Positions 1-6,925 are shown, counted from the stretch's first letter. The stretch: DNA of 6,925 bases from Gammaproteobacteria bacterium (GCA_030430875.1 JAUIKI010000077.1:1-6925); one strand, 5' to 3'. The notes: generated by a model not told the origin, from the sequence alone. Made by a program: numbers and translations.

Positions 1-195
1 GTTCTTGCATTTGTCTGAATGTATAAATGGCTTATTTATTAGAAAATTTATGTAAATAACAATGATAATAAAAAAAAACAAAATAAAAAAAATAAAAAAT
101 ACAGATTAAGAAGAAAATGAAAAAACCAATATGTAAATAAATATTTAATTAGAATAAATACATAAATAGATTATGAATATAGTTTTCACTAGTTT
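1..195. other. A-rich non-coding region upstream of lapG
   Basis: No gene can be supported here; all frames are short and broken by stops. Base composition is extreme: positions 61-160 contain only about 11 G or C, and over 61-130 about 51 of 70 bases are A on the + strand. Several A-runs lie close together (70-78, 85-92, 94-99, 120-125). The 10-mer ATGTAAATAA occurs twice (50-59 and 131-140). Such tracts are often intrinsically curved or bound by nucleoid proteins, but that role is inference. The 3' end of an upstream gene could lie in the first 55 bases, but nothing identifies one. Confidence 0.6.
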
Positions 196-225
196 TTGAC
201 TTGAAAACATAACAAGAAATAAAGT
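196..225 (+). promoter_or_regulatory. Candidate sigma70-type promoter for lapGD
   Basis: TTGACT (196-201) matches the -35 consensus at 5 of 6 positions. TAAAGT (220-225) matches the -10 consensus at 4 of 6, with an 18-base spacer. Transcription would start near 232, giving a leader of about 40 bases before lapG. In sequence this AT-rich, chance matches are common, so this is only a plausible candidate. An alternative -10-like TATAGT lies at 178-183 but lacks a good -35. Confidence 0.3.
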
Positions 226-227
226 TG

Positions 228-244
228 TTGTTCGTAAAGAACAA
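228..244. repeat. Short inverted repeat before lapG
   Basis: TTGTTC (228-233) and GAACAA (239-244) are perfect 6-bp inverted arms around the 5-base centre GTAAA. It falls just downstream of the candidate -10 element, where an operator could sit. The arms are short and no regulator family is recognised, so an operator role is speculative. Confidence 0.3.
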
Positions 245-269
245 GCAAATGTCTGCTCAATGACTGGAT

Positions 270-947
270 ATGACACTTATCCAACACATGTCATCCAAAA
301 TCATCTATTTTTTCATGATGTGGCTTGCTATCAGCTTGGGAGCAGCAAGCTATCTAAATTTAACTGAAGAACTACTGCAAGATGCAGAGACTAAATATGG
401 AAAAGCCGCAAGAAACCGACTGATTCACTGGGACAAACTAATTCCTGACTTAAAACACCTCTCAGAAATGCAAAAATTAATCAAGGTTAATCAATTTTTC
501 AACCGTGTTCGTTTCCTCTCAGATGATCTGCATTGGGGACAAAATGATTACTGGGCAACGCCAATTGAATTCATTGCATCTAATGGCGGTGATTGTGAAG
601 ATTTCTCCATTGCAAAATATTTCACATTACGCGAACTTGGAATCCCAGAAGAGCGCCTATACTTAACCTATGTAAAAGCAATTGAATTAAATCAGGCACA
701 CATGGTTTTAACCTATTACACATCACCCTCGTCAGAACCTTTGGTGCTGGACAACCTGATTAATGAGATAAAAAAAGCATCGAAACGTCAGGATTTACTA
801 CCCGTTTATAGCTTTAATGCAGAGGGATTATGGCTAGCAAAAGCACAAAAACGTGGCAAACATGTGGGGTCATCTGATCAGCTAAGCAGCTGGGTTGAAT
901 TTAAAAAACGCTTACAACGTTATGATATTGGACAATCATTAAACTAG
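270..947 (+). CDS. lapG: LapG-type periplasmic cysteine protease (adhesin-releasing)
   Basis: Transglutaminase-like cysteine protease of the LapG family (peptidase C93, formerly DUF920). In characterised species LapG is periplasmic, needs calcium, and cuts the N-terminal region of a giant LapA-type adhesin, releasing it from the surface. The 225-residue protein starts with a hydrophobic signal segment (about residues 9-27). The catalytic triad is visible: Cys109 in GGDCEDFS, His144 in AHMVL and Asp161 in VLDN. The Cys-His and His-Asp spacings (35 and 17) are close to those of Pseudomonas LapG. Asp108, Glu110 and Asp111 around the cysteine fit the known calcium site. Start choice is uncertain: ATG at 270 has at best a very close GGA, while the in-frame ATG at 288 gives a more typical signal peptide (MSSKIIYFF...) but also lacks a clear Shine-Dalgarno. 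An in-frame TGA at 261-263 rules out starts further upstream, apart from a non-standard CTG. lapD begins 10 bases after the stop, indicating co-transcription with its inhibitor. Confidence 0.93.
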   Translation: MTLIQHMSSKIIYFFMMWLAISLGAASYLNLTEELLQDAETKYGKAARNRLIHWDKLIPDLKHLSEMQKLIKVNQFFNRVRFLSDDLHWGQNDYWATPIEFIASNGGDCEDFSIAKYFTLRELGIPEERLYLTYVKAIELNQAHMVLTYYTSPSSEPLVLDNLINEIKKASKRQDLLPVYSFNAEGLWLAKAQKRGKHVGSSDQLSSWVEFKKRLQRYDIGQSLN

Positions 948-957
948 AGAGACAACC

Positions 958-2946
958 ATGAAACTGTCAAGACAACTCGAGCTCATGCTGCTGGCTGTTT
1001 TTTTGATTATATACATTGGAACACTTTGGGTTAATCTTGCTAATACGCAGTTTTATTTAAACACTCAACTGGAAAGTCACGCTCAAGACACATCAAGTTT
1101 TCTGGGAATAGCCATTTCACGCCAACTGCAAGATGGTGATAGTGCTGCGATGGAGACACTTGCAAATGCACTGTTTGATCGCGGAGATTATAAAGAAATC
1201 ACCATTGAATCGTATGATGGCATTGAAACCATTGAGCGCAAAACTGCAATCAGTGTAGAAAAAGTGCCGCAATGGTTCATCAACTTTTTCACACTGGAAA
1301 CACCCAGAAAACATTCAGAAATCATGCAGGGCTGGAATCGAATTGGTAAAGTCTATGTGCAAAGTCATCCTGGTTATGCCTATTCAGTACTATGGAAATC
1401 AACCATCCGACTTTTCATTTTTTATTCTGCATTATTCATTGCATTTTCTCTTGCTGGGATTTTCATATTACGTCGACTATTAAAACCGCTAAAACAAGTG
1501 GTTGAGCAAGCCAAAGCATTGTCGAGACGTGAGTATATTATTCAAAAAGATATTCCAAAAACACATGAATTAAAAGTCATTGTTGAAAGCACCAACTTAA
1601 TGACTAGTAGCATTCAAGGATTATTTGAAATTCAAGCTCGCAATACGCAGCGATTAAAAGAACTTGCCTACAAAGATCCACTCACTGGATTTCACAATCG
1701 GCGCCATTTCGAAGCACAACTTAAATGCAATTTATTAGCATTACCTAATGAAAAACACTGTGGCGCATTATTACTGATACAAATCCATAAGCTAGAAGAA
1801 ATCAATCGTGCCAATGGATTCGAAGCTGGTGACCAATTATTAATAAAAGCATCAAATCTAATCAAAACATCATTGAAAGGAATCAGCCAACACATCATTG
1901 GTAGAATGGCTGGAGCAACATTTGCTATTTTGCTTCCCCACTTAAATTCAAAAGAAGCTGAAAGCATCGCGCAAGTATTTTGTGAAAAACTACCGACACT
2001 ATATAGCAAACAATATACTTTATCTGCAGATGTTGCTCACATTGGCATCTGCATATATCAAAGTGGTCAAGATGCGCATGATGTACTATCTGATGCCGAT
2101 GCTGCAATGCGTGAGGCACAAGCCAAAGGAATGAATACTTGGAAAATTTATGCAGCCTCTTCATTAGGAGAAATTCAACTCAGACATGAGCGAATGTCTA
2201 TCATTGCAAATGTCATTAGCCAAGAGTCTATAGTTTTGTTTGCACAATCTGTTGTTGATACAACGGATGAACAGAATATTATGCATTCAGAGTGCCTCAT
2301 GCGTATTCCAACCACTGATGGCAAACTTCAATCAGCAGAAATTTTCATCCCAATTGCTGAGCAAGTTGGACTTGCTCGCGAACTTGACAAGCAGGTGTTA
2401 AAAAAGCTGATTGATTATTTGAATTCCGATGTAAAAAATAACAATAAAGCTATTTTCTCGATGAATCTATCATTAACTGCATTTGAAGACCCCAAATTTG
2501 TTAAAGAAATTTACGATTTACTAGCAACAATCAAAACAGAAAACAAACGAATTATTTTCGAAGTAACAGAATATGCTGTTATTCATAACACTGCATTCTT
2601 AAAGTCTTTTGTGAAAAAAATCCAAACTCTGGGGCATGGATTTTCCATTGATCACTTTGGTAACAGCTATTCAGATTTTGGCTATTTCCACTCATTAAAA
2701 CCTGATTATGTGAAATTAGATAAAACCTATGCATCATCAATTCTTGAAGACGAAGACAGTCAATTTTTTGTCGATGGAATATGTCAAATTTGTCACCATC
2801 AAAATATTAAAGCTATTGCTGTCGGCGTTGAACGCGATGATCAGCTGTTGCAATTCAAAAATCTAGGCATTGATGGCATTCAAGGGTTTATCGCAGGTGA
2901 GCCTGTTAAGCTTTTAAACAACGATAATCATTCCGATAAAAAATAA
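958..2946 (+). CDS. lapD: LapD-type c-di-GMP receptor with degenerate GGDEF and EAL domains
   Basis: Inner-membrane c-di-GMP receptor that, in studied species, binds c-di-GMP through its EAL domain and sequesters LapG in the periplasm. Layout of the 662 residues: TM helix about 8-27, periplasmic domain 28-148, second TM helix about 150-171, HAMP about 172-225, GGDEF domain about 235-398, EAL domain about 405-650. The periplasmic stretch GWNRIGKVYVQSHPGYAY (125-142) contains Trp126, matching the conserved tryptophan that contacts LapG. The GGDEF motif is AGATF (318-322) and the RxxD inhibitory site is absent (Ile309, His312), so no cyclase activity is expected. In the EAL domain the signature is ECL (445-447). 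Asn503, Glu535, Asp565 and Lys586 are kept, but the second Asp of the DDFG motif is His566 and the first Glu of the AEGVE motif is Val622, so phosphodiesterase activity is unlikely. AGAGAG (946-951) serves as ribosome binding site 6 bases before ATG. The gene follows lapG by 10 bases. Confidence 0.94.
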   Translation: MKLSRQLELMLLAVFLIIYIGTLWVNLANTQFYLNTQLESHAQDTSSFLGIAISRQLQDGDSAAMETLANALFDRGDYKEITIESYDGIETIERKTAISVEKVPQWFINFFTLETPRKHSEIMQGWNRIGKVYVQSHPGYAYSVLWKSTIRLFIFYSALFIAFSLAGIFILRRLLKPLKQVVEQAKALSRREYIIQKDIPKTHELKVIVESTNLMTSSIQGLFEIQARNTQRLKELAYKDPLTGFHNRRHFEAQLKCNLLALPNEKHCGALLLIQIHKLEEINRANGFEAGDQLLIKASNLIKTSLKGISQHIIGRMAGATFAILLPHLNSKEAESIAQVFCEKLPTLYSKQYTLSADVAHIGICIYQSGQDAHDVLSDADAAMREAQAKGMNTWKIYAASSLGEIQLRHERMSIIANVISQESIVLFAQSVVDTTDEQNIMHSECLMRIPTTDGKLQSAEIFIPIAEQVGLARELDKQVLKKLIDYLNSDVKNNNKAIFSMNLSLTAFEDPKFVKEIYDLLATIKTENKRIIFEVTEYAVIHNTAFLKSFVKKIQTLGHGFSIDHFGNSYSDFGYFHSLKPDYVKLDKTYASSILEDEDSQFFVDGICQICHHQNIKAIAVGVERDDQLLQFKNLGIDGIQGFIAGEPVKLLNNDNHSDKK

Positions 2947-3011
2947 CCATAAACTCTTACATTATCTAATTTTTCACTTGTTAAAACAGCATGTTATGGA
3001 CCACATTGTCC

Positions 3012-3047
3012 GCAATTATCTCGCATACTTCCTCGCGAGATAATTGC
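3012..3047. repeat. Perfect 13-bp inverted repeat between lapD and lapB
   Basis: GCAATTATCTCGC (3012-3024) is exactly complementary to GCGAGATAATTGC (3035-3047), with the 10-base loop ATACTTCCTC. It can form a strong RNA hairpin in the 181-base gap after lapD. No T-run follows on either strand, so it is not a typical intrinsic terminator. It could act as a weak or factor-assisted terminator, a 3'-end stabiliser for lapGD mRNA, or a protein-binding site upstream of lapB. A small 4-bp stem (2998-3001 with 3008-3011) abuts it on the left. A TATTAT -10-like hexamer sits just right of it at 3051-3056, without a good -35. Confidence 0.75.
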
Positions 3048-3127
3048 TCATATTATCGCTAGTTTTCTTGCAAATATACCAACTTGAGCTAAACCTAAAG
3101 TAACGCATAGAACTAGCTGGAAACAAC

Positions 3128-5359
3128 ATGGCCGAACCTGCAAAAATTCATACGAACATTAATGATGAAAAAAATTCTGCTGCTCAGCAAGAAAAAAACA
3201 ATCAAGAGTCTCCGCACATTTCATCTGTCGACCCAGGATTTTCTGATCAATTTGATCCTTTGCTTTCTTGCTTGCAAATTATCACCAAACTAAACAACAA
3301 ACCTATCTCTATAGAAACAATTAAAGCTGGATTACCGCTTGTAAAAAATCAACTCACACCTAATTTATTCATCCGATCAGCCAAACGAATTGGTTATTCA
3401 GCTCGATTAATTCAGCGACCTTTGGAAGAGTTATCTGAATTTGTTTTACCTGTTGTTTTATTACTAAAAGATAATCTTGCCTGTGTATTAATTCATACAG
3501 ATCATCAGAACAACATTGCCACGGTGATCCAACCAGAATCAGGTGACGGCGAAAAGAAATTATCACTCAGCGATCTAGCTGAACAATATACTGGCTATAC
3601 TTTTTTCATTCAGCAAAGCCATCAATTTGATGAACGTTCACCAGAAGTTTTCAAGCTCAAATCAAAACATTGGTTTTGGGGAACATTATTTCAATCTTGG
3701 CGCATCTATCGCGATGTCTTGCTAGCATCATTTCTCATCAACATTTTTGCATTAGCAAGTCCATTATTTGTAATGAATGTGTATGATCGCGTTGTTCCAA
3801 ACCACGCACTTGAAACATTATGGGTGCTTGCAATTGGTATTGGCATTGTCTATGGATTTGATTTACTAATGCGAAGTTTACGTGGCTATTTCATCGATAT
3901 CGCTGGACAAAAAGCAGATATTTTAATTTCGGCAACCATTTTTGAAAAAATTCTCAATATCAAAATGGCACATCGACCTCAGTCAGTTGGCGCATTTGCA
4001 AATAATGTAGGTGAGTTTGAAAGCGTACGCAACTTCATTACATCGTCAACTTTAACAACATTAATTGACTTACCATTCGTGTTACTTTTCATTCTTATCA
4101 TTGGTTTAATTGGCGGACCAATTGCCTTAATTCCAATAACTGCAATCATAATCACTGTCACTTATGGCTTACTTATTCAGGGACCGCTTCGCAAAGCTGT
4201 TGAGCATACCTTCAGAGCTAATTCTCAGAAGCAAGCAACACTGGTTGAATCACTCACCAATCTTGAAACCATCAAAGCGATTGGTGCTGAAAGTATTGTG
4301 CAAAGTAAATGGGAGAAAACAGCTGGATTCTTGGCACGCTGGAGCATTCGATCAAGATTATTAACAAACTCTGCAACCAACTTAGCAGTTTTCCTACAAC
4401 AAATAGCTTATGTTTCTGTCGTAATCTTAGGGGTATATTTAATCACTGAAGGTGACCTTAGCTTGGGTGGATTAATTGCCTGTGTTATCTTAGTTGGTCG
4501 AGCCATTGCACCAATGGCACAAGTTGCTGGCCTTGCAACACAATATCACCACGCACGTGCTGCAATCAACTCGATTAACCAAATGATGGCTCTTCCAGTT
4601 GAACGTCCTCAAGGAAAACAGTTTATTGAAAAACCTGATATAAACGGCACCATTGAATTTAAAGCAGTTAATTTCTCCTATCCTGGTGAAACAACTGAGG
4701 CACTAAAAGATATATCTTTTCAAATAAAACCAGGTGAAAAAGTTGGTATTATTGGGCGTATTGGATCAGGGAAAACCACCATTGAAAAATTAATTTTAAA
4801 TTTGCACCAACCTTCTAAAGGATCAATTTTTATTGATGATGTAGACATTGCACAACTTGATCCAGCTGTTTTGCGACGCCATATTGGTTATGTCCCACAA
4901 GATCTCAGTTTATTTTTTGGTAGCGTTCGTGAAAATATCACCTATGCTGCTCCTGCAGTTGATGATCAAATTCTATTAAAATCTGCTGAAATTGCCGGCG
5001 TGACCGATTTTGTAAAACGACATCCCAATGGATTTGACATGAATGTTGGTGAGCGTGGTGAACACCTTTCAGGTGGGCAACGACAAAGTATTGCAATTGC
5101 TAGATCATTAATTCTCAACCCACCAATATTAATACTTGATGAACCAACCAATGCAATGGATAACACCAGTGAAGAACTATTTAAAAAACGCATTGGAGAC
5201 TATCTTGCAGATAAAACCCTGGTATTGGTTACTCATAAAGCGTCTCTGTTAGAGCTAGTTGATCGAGTAATTGTCATTGATAATGGCGTAATTCGAGCAG
5301 ACGGACCCAAGGCTAATGTAATTGAAGCTTTGAAACAAGGCAAAATAAAATCTTCATAA
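3128..5359 (+). CDS. lapB: LapB-type type I secretion ABC transporter (C39-like domain, permease, ATPase)
   Basis: Inner-membrane ABC exporter of a type I secretion system, predicted to power export of a LapA-like RTX adhesin together with LapC and a TolC-like channel. The 743 residues read in order: a polar N-terminal extension (1-40), a C39-like domain (about 41-165), a six-helix permease (about 195-470) and an ATPase domain (about 505-740). Where active C39 peptidases have the catalytic Cys of the CGxxC stretch, the aligned residue is Pro44 (DPLLSC, with Cys48 the second Cys position), and no clear catalytic His is seen. The domain is therefore a non-cleaving substrate-docking domain, as is usual in RTX exporters. 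ATPase motifs are intact: Walker A GRIGSGKTT (543-551), Q-loop Gln591, signature LSGGQ (647-651), Walker B ILILDE (667-672), H-loop His703. GGA (3119-3121) lies 6 bases before ATG. The 181-base gap upstream suggests a separate promoter from lapGD. lapC follows after 19 bases. Confidence 0.94.
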   Translation: MAEPAKIHTNINDEKNSAAQQEKNNQESPHISSVDPGFSDQFDPLLSCLQIITKLNNKPISIETIKAGLPLVKNQLTPNLFIRSAKRIGYSARLIQRPLEELSEFVLPVVLLLKDNLACVLIHTDHQNNIATVIQPESGDGEKKLSLSDLAEQYTGYTFFIQQSHQFDERSPEVFKLKSKHWFWGTLFQSWRIYRDVLLASFLINIFALASPLFVMNVYDRVVPNHALETLWVLAIGIGIVYGFDLLMRSLRGYFIDIAGQKADILISATIFEKILNIKMAHRPQSVGAFANNVGEFESVRNFITSSTLTTLIDLPFVLLFILIIGLIGGPIALIPITAIIITVTYGLLIQGPLRKAVEHTFRANSQKQATLVESLTNLETIKAIGAESIVQSKWEKTAGFLARWSIRSRLLTNSATNLAVFLQQIAYVSVVILGVYLITEGDLSLGGLIACVILVGRAIAPMAQVAGLATQYHHARAAINSINQMMALPVERPQGKQFIEKPDINGTIEFKAVNFSYPGETTEALKDISFQIKPGEKVGIIGRIGSGKTTIEKLILNLHQPSKGSIFIDDVDIAQLDPAVLRRHIGYVPQDLSLFFGSVRENITYAAPAVDDQILLKSAEIAGVTDFVKRHPNGFDMNVGERGEHLSGGQRQSIAIARSLILNPPILILDEPTNAMDNTSEELFKKRIGDYLADKTLVLVTHKASLLELVDRVIVIDNGVIRADGPKANVIEALKQGKIKSS

Positions 5360-5378
5360 CTTAACTCGATGTAAAAAC

Positions 5379-6707
5379 ATGAAAGAAAAACTGATACAAA
5401 CTGATGATATTGATTTTATGAGTGAAACGAGAGCTGCATTGAAATCGCAAGTTCCCAAAGGTGCACGCATCCTCATTTGGGGGACACTCGCTTTCTTCAG
5501 TAGCGCTATTGTCTGGGCAAAATTTGCAGAAATTGATCAAATCACTCGAGGTGTTGGCCAAGTTATTCCATCTAGACACGTGCAAGAAATTCAAAATCTT
5601 GAAGGTGGCATTGTCTCAGAAGTTAAGGTTAAAGAAGGTGAAATTGTTGAAGAGGGTCAAATCTTATTACGCATTGATGACACACGTTTTTCATCATCCT
5701 ATCGAGGCAGCCATCTTGAACTTCTGGCATTAAAAGCCAAGGCTGCTCGACTAAAAGCAGAATCAAATAACACTGACTTAATATTTCCTGATGATGTCAT
5801 CAAAGGGCATGCAGAACTTGCCACACAAGAAGAATCACTCTTTAACTCGCGAAAAGAAGAGTATGAAAATAATCTAAATATTTTTGAAGACCAAGTCAAG
5901 CAAGCTGAACAAGCACTTGCCGAACTCAAAGCAAAAAAAGGACAAACTGAGCGCAGCTATAACTTAGCTTATAGCGAACTCAGTTTAACCCGTCCTTTAG
6001 TAAAAGAAGGGGCAATTTCTCGAGTTGAAGTCATTCGTCTAGAACGTCAAGTTAACGATCTTCGAGGTGAATTAGAAAGAACCAAGCTAGCAATTCCTGG
6101 CGGAGAATCAAAACTTGAAGAAGCTAAACGCAAACTTGAAGAAGTGCGATTAAGCTTTCAAAACGATGCTCAAACTCAACTAAATGCAACATTTGGTGAA
6201 TTATCAAAACTTTCAACATCAAATGAAGCACTAGAAGATCGAGTAAATCGCACATTAGTTCGATCACCAGTAAAAGGCATTGTAAAACAAATCTTAACCA
6301 ACACCATTGGTGGTGTCATTCAACCCGGTGATGTCATGCTAGAAATTGTACCACTGGAAGATACACTATTAGTTGAGGCAAAAGTACGTCCAGCTGACAT
6401 TGCCTTTCTTCATCCCAGCCAAAAAGCTATTGTGAAGTTCACTGCTTATGATTTTGCCATTCATGGTGGTCTTGAGGCAGATGTTGTACATATCAGCGCA
6501 GATACCATTACCGATGAAAAAGATGAAAGCTTTTATTTAGTCCGTGTACAAACAAATCAAAATTATTTAGGTAATGATAGTAATGCATTACCCATCATCC
6601 CAGGAATGACCGCAGAAGTTGATATCATTACTGGGAAAAATACCGTCCTAGATTATGTACTAAAACCCGTGCTTCGAGCAAAATCGCGAGCATTAACAGA
6701 ACGGTAA
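5379..6707 (+). CDS. lapC: LapC-type HlyD-family membrane fusion protein of type I secretion
   Basis: Periplasmic adaptor that links the LapB ABC transporter to a TolC-like outer-membrane channel. The 442 residues show a short cytoplasmic N-terminus (1-29), one membrane helix (about 30-48), the first half of the lipoyl/barrel-sandwich domain (about 56-102, with LEGGIVSEVKVKEGEIVEEG at 74-93), a long charged coiled-coil hairpin (about 107-290), the second lipoyl half (about 291-325, RSPVKGIVKQI) and a beta-barrel region (about 330-420). The C-terminal HlyD signature PIIPGMTAEVDIITGKNTVL is present at 405-424. Length is normal for the family. No convincing Shine-Dalgarno precedes ATG 5379, and a second in-frame Met lies at residue 14, but the first start is kept because it sits 19 bases after lapB, suggesting translational coupling. 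A receiver-like reading frame begins 5 bases after the stop. Confidence 0.94.
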   Translation: MKEKLIQTDDIDFMSETRAALKSQVPKGARILIWGTLAFFSSAIVWAKFAEIDQITRGVGQVIPSRHVQEIQNLEGGIVSEVKVKEGEIVEEGQILLRIDDTRFSSSYRGSHLELLALKAKAARLKAESNNTDLIFPDDVIKGHAELATQEESLFNSRKEEYENNLNIFEDQVKQAEQALAELKAKKGQTERSYNLAYSELSLTRPLVKEGAISRVEVIRLERQVNDLRGELERTKLAIPGGESKLEEAKRKLEEVRLSFQNDAQTQLNATFGELSKLSTSNEALEDRVNRTLVRSPVKGIVKQILTNTIGGVIQPGDVMLEIVPLEDTLLVEAKVRPADIAFLHPSQKAIVKFTAYDFAIHGGLEADVVHISADTITDEKDESFYLVRVQTNQNYLGNDSNALPIIPGMTAEVDIITGKNTVLDYVLKPVLRAKSRALTER

Positions 6708-6712
6708 GTATC

Positions 6713-6925
6713 ATGTTGTTATGTTGTAGCTCAAATTCTGAATTTACATCGCGCTGGAGCACTGTGCTTTCTGATGATTATCCGCTCGCGAGTGTTAACT
6801 CACTACAATCACTTGCCTACCATTTGAAAAACAGTCACCCGGATATTATTCTTTTACATCTCAATTTGCCTGGTTTGCATGGCATTAACGGTGCAATTTA
6901 ACTAAGACGCCAATTCCCTCTCATT
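6713..6925 (+). pseudogene. Response-regulator receiver fragment interrupted by an in-frame stop (runs off window)
   Basis: The reading frame from ATG 6713 encodes 62 residues resembling the first half of a response-regulator receiver domain. The stretch HPDIILLHLNLPGLHGI (42-58) lines up with the usual PD-LLDL-MPG-DG segment. TAA at 6899-6901 ends it, but the same frame continues with LRRQFPLI to the window edge. The spacing from the PG/G turn to RRQFP matches an intact receiver exactly, so the stop looks like a nonsense change (for example CAA to TAA) inside a once longer gene. The phospho-acceptor Asp is His49, and the N-terminal acidic pair usually following the first strand is absent (LLCCSSNSE). 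The protein, if made, could not be phosphorylated conventionally. It starts 5 bases after lapC, so it is probably in that operon. Related Lap loci can carry LuxR-type regulators, and a C-terminal HTH could lie beyond the window. A sequencing error, or a genuine short protein, are alternatives. Confidence 0.6.

Noticed and set aside
1..55. Possible 3' end of an upstream gene, or a divergent minus-strand start at ATG 10-8
   Set aside because: One + frame is open to a TAA near 53-55, and a minus-strand ATG sits at 10-8, but neither has enough length, ribosome binding signal or similarity to support a gene.
1117..2164. Three minus-strand open frames inside lapD (65, 105 and 79 codons)
   Set aside because: They lie fully inside the well-supported lapD gene, show no recognisable domains, and read as antisense shadows of its codons.
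958..2946. LapD as an active diguanylate cyclase or phosphodiesterase
   Set aside because: GGDEF is replaced by AGATF, the DDFG motif is DHFG and the AEGVE motif is AVGVE, while the architecture and LapG neighbour match the receptor LapD.
3012..3047. Hairpin as a standard rho-independent terminator
   Set aside because: The stem is strong but there is no T-run after it on either strand, so it is listed as an inverted repeat of uncertain role.
3128..3620. LapB N-terminal domain as an active C39 bacteriocin-processing peptidase
   Set aside because: The catalytic cysteine position holds proline and no clear catalytic histidine is seen; the gene context is an RTX adhesin exporter, not a bacteriocin system.
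5461..5733. A 90-codon + strand frame within lapC
   Set aside because: It overlaps the conserved lipoyl region of lapC in another frame and has no family-like features of its own.

Overview
The window is AT-rich (roughly 36-38% G+C by eye in the genes, far lower in the first 200 bases). It carries a Lap-type biofilm-adhesin control and secretion locus. The protein families (LapG, LapD, LapB, LapC) and gene order point to a proteobacterium, most likely gamma- or betaproteobacterial with a low-GC genome. Genus cannot be read from the sequence. All genes lie on the + strand, and no mobile element, CRISPR array, tRNA or rRNA was seen.

Layout. Bases 1-269 are non-coding and extremely A-rich, with a weak candidate promoter and a small inverted repeat just before the first gene. 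lapG (270-947) encodes a periplasmic calcium-dependent cysteine protease, and lapD (958-2946) encodes an inner-membrane c-di-GMP receptor with degenerate GGDEF and EAL domains. The two are separated by 10 bases and look co-transcribed. A 181-base gap follows, holding a perfect 13-bp inverted repeat (3012-3047). lapB (3128-5359, type I secretion ABC transporter with an inactive C39-like domain) and lapC (5379-6707, HlyD-family membrane fusion protein) form the secretion half. Five bases after lapC a response-regulator-like reading frame begins (6713). It hits an in-frame TAA at 6899-6901 but continues in the same frame with receiver-like sequence to the window edge.

How the genes work together (established for the family, inferred here). 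LapB and LapC, with a TolC-like outer-membrane protein, export a giant RTX adhesin that stays anchored at the surface. LapG can clip the adhesin and release the cell. When c-di-GMP is high, LapD binds it with its degenerate EAL domain and sequesters LapG through its periplasmic domain, so the adhesin stays on the surface. Neither the adhesin (LapA-like) nor the outer-membrane channel (LapE/TolC-like) is in the window, so both must lie elsewhere.

The core genes are a recognisable known system, not a new one. The points most worth a second look are the interrupted response regulator with a lost phospho-acceptor site, the hairpin between the two halves of the locus, and the mix of kept and lost catalytic residues in LapD.
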